Source of the DNA: Zhengitettix transpicula
Lineage: Eukaryota; Arthropoda; Insecta; Orthoptera; Tetrigidae
DNA length: 64,000 nucleotides
Direction: 5' to 3'
NCBI GenBank assembly: GCA_037074705.1
Contig: CM073592.1
Coordinates: forward strand, 21,610,629 to 21,674,628
The position numbers and the translations under genes were made by a program. Position 1 is the stretch's first letter. Every line of letters begins with the position of its first letter. The notes below the pieces were generated by a model. The model saw only the letters and a program-made list of their open reading frames with translations, was not told the origin of the DNA and did not search any database. Positions 59,430-64,000 of the stretch are shown one piece after another.

Positions 59430-60175
59430 AACATTTTACAATCGTTTTATATTCCTTAATTCTAGTTAATAAAGATCGTTTGGTCTGACCGATATAACAA
59501 ACTGAGTAATTACAAAAGAATTATGAAAATCCAAAGTATTAAGACAGTCCTTATGGGTTTTTTTAAGAAGAAAAGACCAACAATAAGCAGGTTTTAAAAA
59601 TTACAGCGCTATTTTGTTTTTTCGAATAACATTTTAAATTTAGTAGATAAACAATCAAAAAAGGTAAAACAATAAAATTTTTAGTATTTGTTTCTTGATG
59701 GACCACGGTTTTTTTTATTGTGAAAAATGTAATAAATAGCCTGGAATTTTATAGCCCGTTCCCCCACCTGGGAACAAACGTCAACCCCATAATCTACGTG
59801 GTCCAGTTCTTTACGATTTTAAGATTAATGAGGCAATACGATAGTAATTATCTGATAAAATTTTACATATATAGTTAAGTTTATCAGAAAGATGTGACAT
59901 ATCAGGCAATAACAAAGCTTCGTCAACAAAATTAAAAACAATTGCCTGTTTTGATTAATTAGATGATTAGATAAAAAAATTCAAAACTCTACCAGAGTAA
60001 GTCGATTCATGAAACCAATTAAAAGTTAAGCGATGATTTTGACGCTTTTAATAAATTCATATGTGAATTAAATATTTGAATAATTATTATTAAATACAGC
60101 CACTAATTCAATCAATTTGTCTACAAATTTCGAATTATATTTTTCTAAATTAATTTCTGTTTTTTTTAAAACGAG
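59430..60175 (-). pseudogene. Penelope-like retroelement fossil: reverse transcriptase tail, linker, GIY-YIG endonuclease
   Basis: Penelope-like elements encode a telomerase-related reverse transcriptase joined to a GIY-YIG endonuclease and move by target-primed reverse transcription. On minus, translation gives in order: VFNNNYSNI then FTYE (about 60105-60055), FNWFHESTYSGRVLNFF (60027-59977), two in-frame stops, and KQAIVFNFVDEALLLPD (about 59955-59905). An unrelated insert follows at about 59840-59700, then a linker-like NTKNFIVLPFF...LSTKFKMLFEK (about 59690-59615). Last is CYIGQTKRSLLTRIKEYK (59499-59446). W(F/Y)H...T(Y/F)SGR.LN and the C-Y-I-G-Q-T-(K/G)-R string are diagnostic of the family C terminus. 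Frameshifts and stops make it dead. Everything upstream of the final RT segment is missing; the 60-codon frame 60068-60250 covers the first surviving part. I did not restore the frame. Confidence 0.75.
59755..59840 (-). repeat. Insert shared with the 56205 tandem repeat
   Basis: The minus strand reads CTGGACCACGTAGATTATGG, GTTGACGTTTGTTCCCAGGT, GGGGGAACGGGCTATAAAAT, TCCAGGC. It matches unit 1 at 56452-56513 (GGACCACGTA, CCCAGGTGGGGGAACGGGGC, TATAAAAATCCAGGC). It interrupts the Penelope-like remains, so this short sequence has moved or been copied. Confidence 0.6.
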
Positions 60176-60374
60176 TCGTTTAATTTCTTTTGCTTTTCGG
60201 GCTTTCAGAAATATTGCCGTAGTCACCTGTACAGAGAAAGAAGAAAACATTGTATTTACGAATGGTAACTATGGTAACCATATTTGTTATTTTTAAACCC
60301 TTTTATTTGCAATAACGCATACGTGCTACAGGTAGAGTAACACCTAAAATCGTTCGTTTACCTAATTAATTATA

Positions 60375-60874
60375 TTCTCGCAGGGAGAACCTTATAGGGG
60401 AGACGGAGAGGGCTACCTTCGGGGATGCCTTCTCCTCTCCCCGCTTATGAACTAACGTTCCCACAAGCCGAGGCACCTCGGCCCCTGTTCTGAGAGGTGA
60501 ATGTTCCGGGGTCACAGACCTTGGACATACGGTATTAGTTGTTCTCTGTTCCCATTGGAATAGTCGGCCAGCTGCCTTCTATACTGGACGAGGCACGGAG
60601 AAGGAAATGCTGCGTCCCCTCCTGCCATCGGAAGCCCGTGGGACAAGTACCCAATGCCCGGCCTACCTGATACAGGTTCTCTAGGGTTTGTCCTGAATCA
60701 CTTTTAGGCGAATGACGGGTTGGATCCTTAAACTATATCCCGGGGGCCCTAGTTAACCCTTGGCTACCTTCATCTACCGTTCCGCATTCCCCCTTTCGAA
60801 TCCCTTCCTATGCTATAAGCGGGGAGTTGCCACCACGTGGATTACCCCCATGTGGCCTGTTACCCAAAAAATAA
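60375..60874 (+). mobile_element. Retroposon family R, copy R6 (full-length candidate, 500 bp)
   Basis: It starts TTCTCGCAGGGAGAACC and runs through GGCTACCTTCGGGGATGCC, AGCCGAGGCACCTCGGC, TTCCCATTGGAATAGTCGGC, ACGAGGCACGGAGAAGG and GGGACAAGTACCCAATGCCC. It ends with CCATGTGGCCTGTTACCC and an A-rich tail. TAATTAATTATA at 60363-60374 and 60875-60886 is a perfect 12-bp target duplication, so both ends are fixed. No tRNA, 5S or 7SL head is recognised. An internal deletion near GCGTCCCCTCCTGCCATCGG is visible relative to R1 and R5. Confidence 0.85.
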
Positions 60875-60886
60875 TAATTAATTATA

Positions 60887-61630
60887 AAAACCTGTTATAA
60901 AAATTTGGTCTTCACTTTGTTTCCTTCCAAACAAGTTGGCCAGGTGTCAAACCCTTCTTGGAAACTGGAGCTTCCGAGTCTGTCTGAGTACCTTTACTCC
61001 GGTGGAAGTGTAGTAGAATCAGTTACCGTCCCGATAATTGGAATTACCTACGCATTAATAATGTAGGCTTTTCACCTTTTCACCCTCTTGTCTAACCAGC
61101 TGGAAGGCCTGAGGCGTTCATTTGGAAATCTTTGAGCTCGTGCAAGCGTAGGCAGAGAGAACACTTGCTGTTCCAGGCAGCCTTTGATTTACTCCGGACC
61201 TCTCAGCCTTCGCTGCTGCGGTGTGCTAAATCGTTTAAAGAATGCAGTTTACGCCGTACATTAAATCAACATTAATAATATTAGTTTCTCTGCTGATTTG
61301 TATCTCGCGGTTTACTTCATAAATAATTTCCCGGTCAGAGACCGTTTATTCTCGTAGTGAAAAGAGAGGGGTTTTTTTTCTCTCTCTTCCGTAGCGCTTA
61401 ACGAGAGTAAGAATAAAATTTAATTTCACAAAACATCATTTTACAGTCAACGTCGTTAATTATTCTCAAACCACTATATTCATTTTGCTAAATTAATTCA
61501 GTTACCGTGAAATAAGCGTTTCTCGTTGATTTATCTAGACCTTGAAACACAGATTTTCCCCTATGTCAAGGCTGAATAACTAGGTTGATGCTGTTGTGTC
61601 TCTCTAGGCTCTTGCGTTTTTTTTCTGCAC
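60887..61630. other. Unique non-coding stretch
   Basis: 60910-61400 is less AT-rich, with no open frame of note. Nothing recognised. Confidence 0.5.
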
Positions 61631-61665
61631 CTGAAGAAAGGAACAAGTCTCCCAGAAACATTGTA
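61631..61665 (+). ncRNA. Hammerhead-like motif
   Basis: CTGAAGA (61631-61637), AAGGAAC, AAG, TCTCCCA, GAAACATTGTAG. Stem II can form between GGAAC-side and GTCTCC-side bases with a mismatch. GAAAC, ATT, GTA keeps the minimal stem III plan seen at 28613. U7 has become A in the first box. It ends 47 bases from a Helitron terminus. Confidence 0.45.
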
Positions 61666-61712
61666 GTATCATTCCTTTTGTCTGTATTTGGCTATCATTC
61701 TTATTATTAACT

Positions 61713-61740
61713 AGCTGGGTGCCCGGCGTTGCTCGTGTAC
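61713..61740 (-). mobile_element. Helitron-like 3' terminus, fragment H5
   Basis: CTAGCTGGGTGCCCGGCGTT followed by GCTCG is the reverse complement of the 3' end of H2 and H1, and like H1 it is bounded by AA on the plus strand side. Inner sequence after TATTTATATAAACTCG does not resemble H1 or H2, so this is either a different subfamily or a short remnant. Confidence 0.6.
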
Positions 61741-64000
61741 TTATTTATATAAACTCGAAAAAGTATTTAATTGAATACTTAAATATATTCCTTGAGTATT
61801 TCAGGATATAATTGTCACTCAGTCTTCATACATTACGAAATTTTACATTGATGAAATTGTTAGCTAGACTCAACTAATATAGCGCGAAAATTAACTTACA
61901 TTTTCCGCAAGGATGGTAAAGTAATTCGTATTCTTCTTTATTACCATTCGATGGAGTATTGCTGTATAAAATTATACTTTTTATTTAAAGAAAATATTTC
62001 TGCTTTATTTCATTCCTAATAAAGGAAATATTTCCTTTGTTCGTTGCGTAGTAACGTCTTTCTCTCGCGTGACGTCATTGTCTCTTGGCGCGCAGTAATT
62101 TAATATTTAATGATCACGGTTTTTAATTATAATTCTTTCCACATGCATGCTAGGCGTTTCTCACCCTCATAGTACCGGTTCTCGATTTTGGCAGAATACG
62201 TATACCAATTTTTGTTGCATTCTGTCCACGCGATAAAATTTGTATAAAGAACAACGTAAATACATACATACATACATACATACATACATACAAATATACA
62301 TCCTTTTTTATATTATTAATTTTCAATCAGACGTACATTTTTTTATTTTAATTACAGTTTTCAATGAGCGCCGGTCTATTAGTTTAAGAAGACGTCAAAG
62401 ATTTGCGTTCGCACTCTGCAAAACTCGACGTCTTCTCCTTTGTAACAGAACAGTATCACCTGAAAAAATTACTGAATAATATATTGTACGTATTGGAATG
62501 TCATCAAGGTTTCTTTCTTCTTCAAGAAAAGTCACTCACAAATTCTCCTATGAATTGGTACCAAAATACACTTCGCAGTGCTCGAGACTCTGAACACCGT
62601 CTCTATTCCTCGTTTCAACATGTATGAAATTTTGTGTAAAATTCCAACTGTTTCTCATACGAGACGGACGTATGCCATTCGTACAAAGCCAACTCGAATA
62701 TACACCAATGAAAACACGCAGAACCGCCTTTTGTGTTATAGCCTCGGACGTCCATTTATTCGCTGTGTACTTATTGGTTCAGGGACTCCCTCTATCGAGC
62801 GTCCATAAATATTTATTTCTGCATATGTTTATTCAATAATTCGATTACATTCCTCAGTACATAATCCATTATTATTATTCCGAATTAAACTCACTCGTTC
62901 TGTCATAATAATGAAAGACCGAATAAATCCAGGAGGTCTCTACCGCTGTTAATTTCCTGAGAGTATCCTTTCATTCCGGAAGGAATTATCATGCGGTCGG
63001 TTACGCTGTCCTCAAAATTTATTCCTGTATCCACTTTGCGCGACCTGAGTGATGGTGGTGTGAGGCGACGAGAATAAAGTGGAATGAAACCCACCACCTC
63101 CGACCCTTTCCTTTCTTAAGTCGGTTGCAAAGCAGGAGACGAGATCCGATCTCCCTTTATTCGTTCGCTTTAAGCTGATTTACTCTCCCCCCCTCCCTCC
63201 CCCCCGTGATCTATTCCTTTTTATGTGGCAAGTGTTGGGCTCAGGACATCGATCCGCTAAAGGCGTCTGTTCTGTCGCAAGGTTTACGAGTTCGTTGCGA
63301 GATTGGCAGCCCTCGCCCGCTCTTATTGAAAGCCAACAAAATTGCTAAAATAAACCTCCCCAAAAAAATACGAGCCTCCCGCCAATCATGAAGGGAGCTT
63401 TTCTTCCTATCTGATTTGCATTCGGCTTGCAATTGGAAACCACCGCCGCCACGATTCTGTGAAAAGGGACCGCTGATATCAGCCCAAATACTGCGTTAAG
63501 CGAAATGCATTTTGGGTACCATAAAGCTAATTGTCAGATTAGGCTTCTGGTCAGAGAAATGTTTAACGTCGTGGTAAAATATGGAGCATACACACGGCGA
63601 ACAATCGGATTTCATTGAATCCATCAAAGCTGAGTCCTTTGTCCGGATCACGATACAGTAATAGTACAGTTTCACGGAAACCATTGATGACAATTTGGAC
63701 TTGTCAGAAATATGGAGATTTTCTATAAAATATGAAGGCAGGCATTTGTTATGTTGCTGCATTCAAATAATATATTTCCCATCCTTCATACGTTGTAACC
63801 GCTTATTACCGTAAGAGTCGCAAAATGTTGTCCTATTTTCCATACTGGTCTGTTTTTTCCTTTAGTCGTTTTAAATCTCGTATTCAATTTAAAAATCTCG
63901 TATTAAATTTTTTTCTCAATTTAATTTTTTATTATTATTATTATTGATAAAAATAACAAATGGTTCAATTATATTAGTTAAAAAAATTATTTAACCCTTG
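61741..64000. other. Non-coding stretch with CATA microsatellite
   Basis: A CATA tetranucleotide run spans about 62250-62292. Several short frames (62240-62839) overlap without domains. 63040-63480 is GC-richer, with a C-rich run near 63187-63206 and overlapping frames at 63206-63391 plus and 63241-63432 minus. An ATT run lies near 63930-63944. No gene recognised. Confidence 0.45.

Noticed and set aside
1..64000. CRISPR array, prophage, integron or bacterial defence island
   Set aside because: No regularly spaced identical repeats and no bacterial-type genes; base composition and repeat content are animal-like.

Overview
The window looks like intergenic or intronic DNA from a large, AT-rich, repeat-laden animal genome, most likely an arthropod and probably an insect. 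There are no bacterial-style operons, no long open frames (the longest is 178 codons) and no recognisable cellular gene. What can be identified is decayed transposable-element DNA: Helitron-like elements with CTAG ends and a GC-rich terminal hairpin, a Penelope-like retroelement fossil, many hammerhead-ribozyme-like motifs, a tRNA-derived SINE, poly(A)-tailed retroposons with target-site duplications, solo LTRs and short MITEs. A polyneopteran insect (stick insect, cockroach or termite group) is a guess from general repeat style only; no marker in the window proves it.

Layout. 1-2.6 kb: AT-rich non-coding. 2.6-3.2 kb: Helitron-like element. 3.2-9.5 kb: almost featureless, with one hammerhead-like copy near 4.25 kb. 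9.5-13.3 kb: two related solo LTRs in opposite orientation, each apparently inserted into a copy of the same older duplicated sequence. 14.25-14.6 kb: first copy of a poly(A) retroposon, called family R here. 17.3 kb: a 175-bp MITE. 18.9-22.2 kb: two inverted ~240-bp repeats flanking two R copies and a GC-richer patch. 23.6-24.9 kb: hammerhead-like motifs, a tRNA-derived SINE, and a complete 778-bp Helitron-like element inserted at the SINE's end. 27.4-28.6 kb: third solo LTR and the best hammerhead core. 30.5-32.3 kb: two Helitron-like fragments facing each other. 33.5-34.4, 47.05-47.2 and 52.7-53.1 kb: hammerhead-like motifs, several in inverted-repeat settings. 47.9-49.2 kb: a CpG-richer stretch with TATA and CCAAT-like motifs. 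49.4-49.8 kb: a MITE with CAGGGTGT ends. 51.6 kb: R copy. 56.2-57.5 kb: a ~353-bp tandem repeat interrupted by an R copy. 59.1-60.2 kb: the Penelope-like fossil, with reverse-transcriptase tail and GIY-YIG endonuclease, followed by a hammerhead-like motif. 60.4-60.9 kb: full-length R copy. 61.6-61.75 kb: hammerhead-like motif and a Helitron terminus.

The best connected story is the hammerhead set. At least a dozen sites share a CTGATGA-like box, a GTCC/GGAC or GTCGC/GCGAC stem and GAAACGTT, the plan of the minimal type-I hammerheads known from Penelope-like elements. One lies just downstream of real Penelope coding remains in the same orientation, which ties the family together. Several copies sit in inverted arrangements around a shared CTGACTGCCGTGGCC-like segment, suggesting a non-autonomous palindromic derivative. 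Nothing here is shown to be active; all conclusions come from reading the bases by eye.
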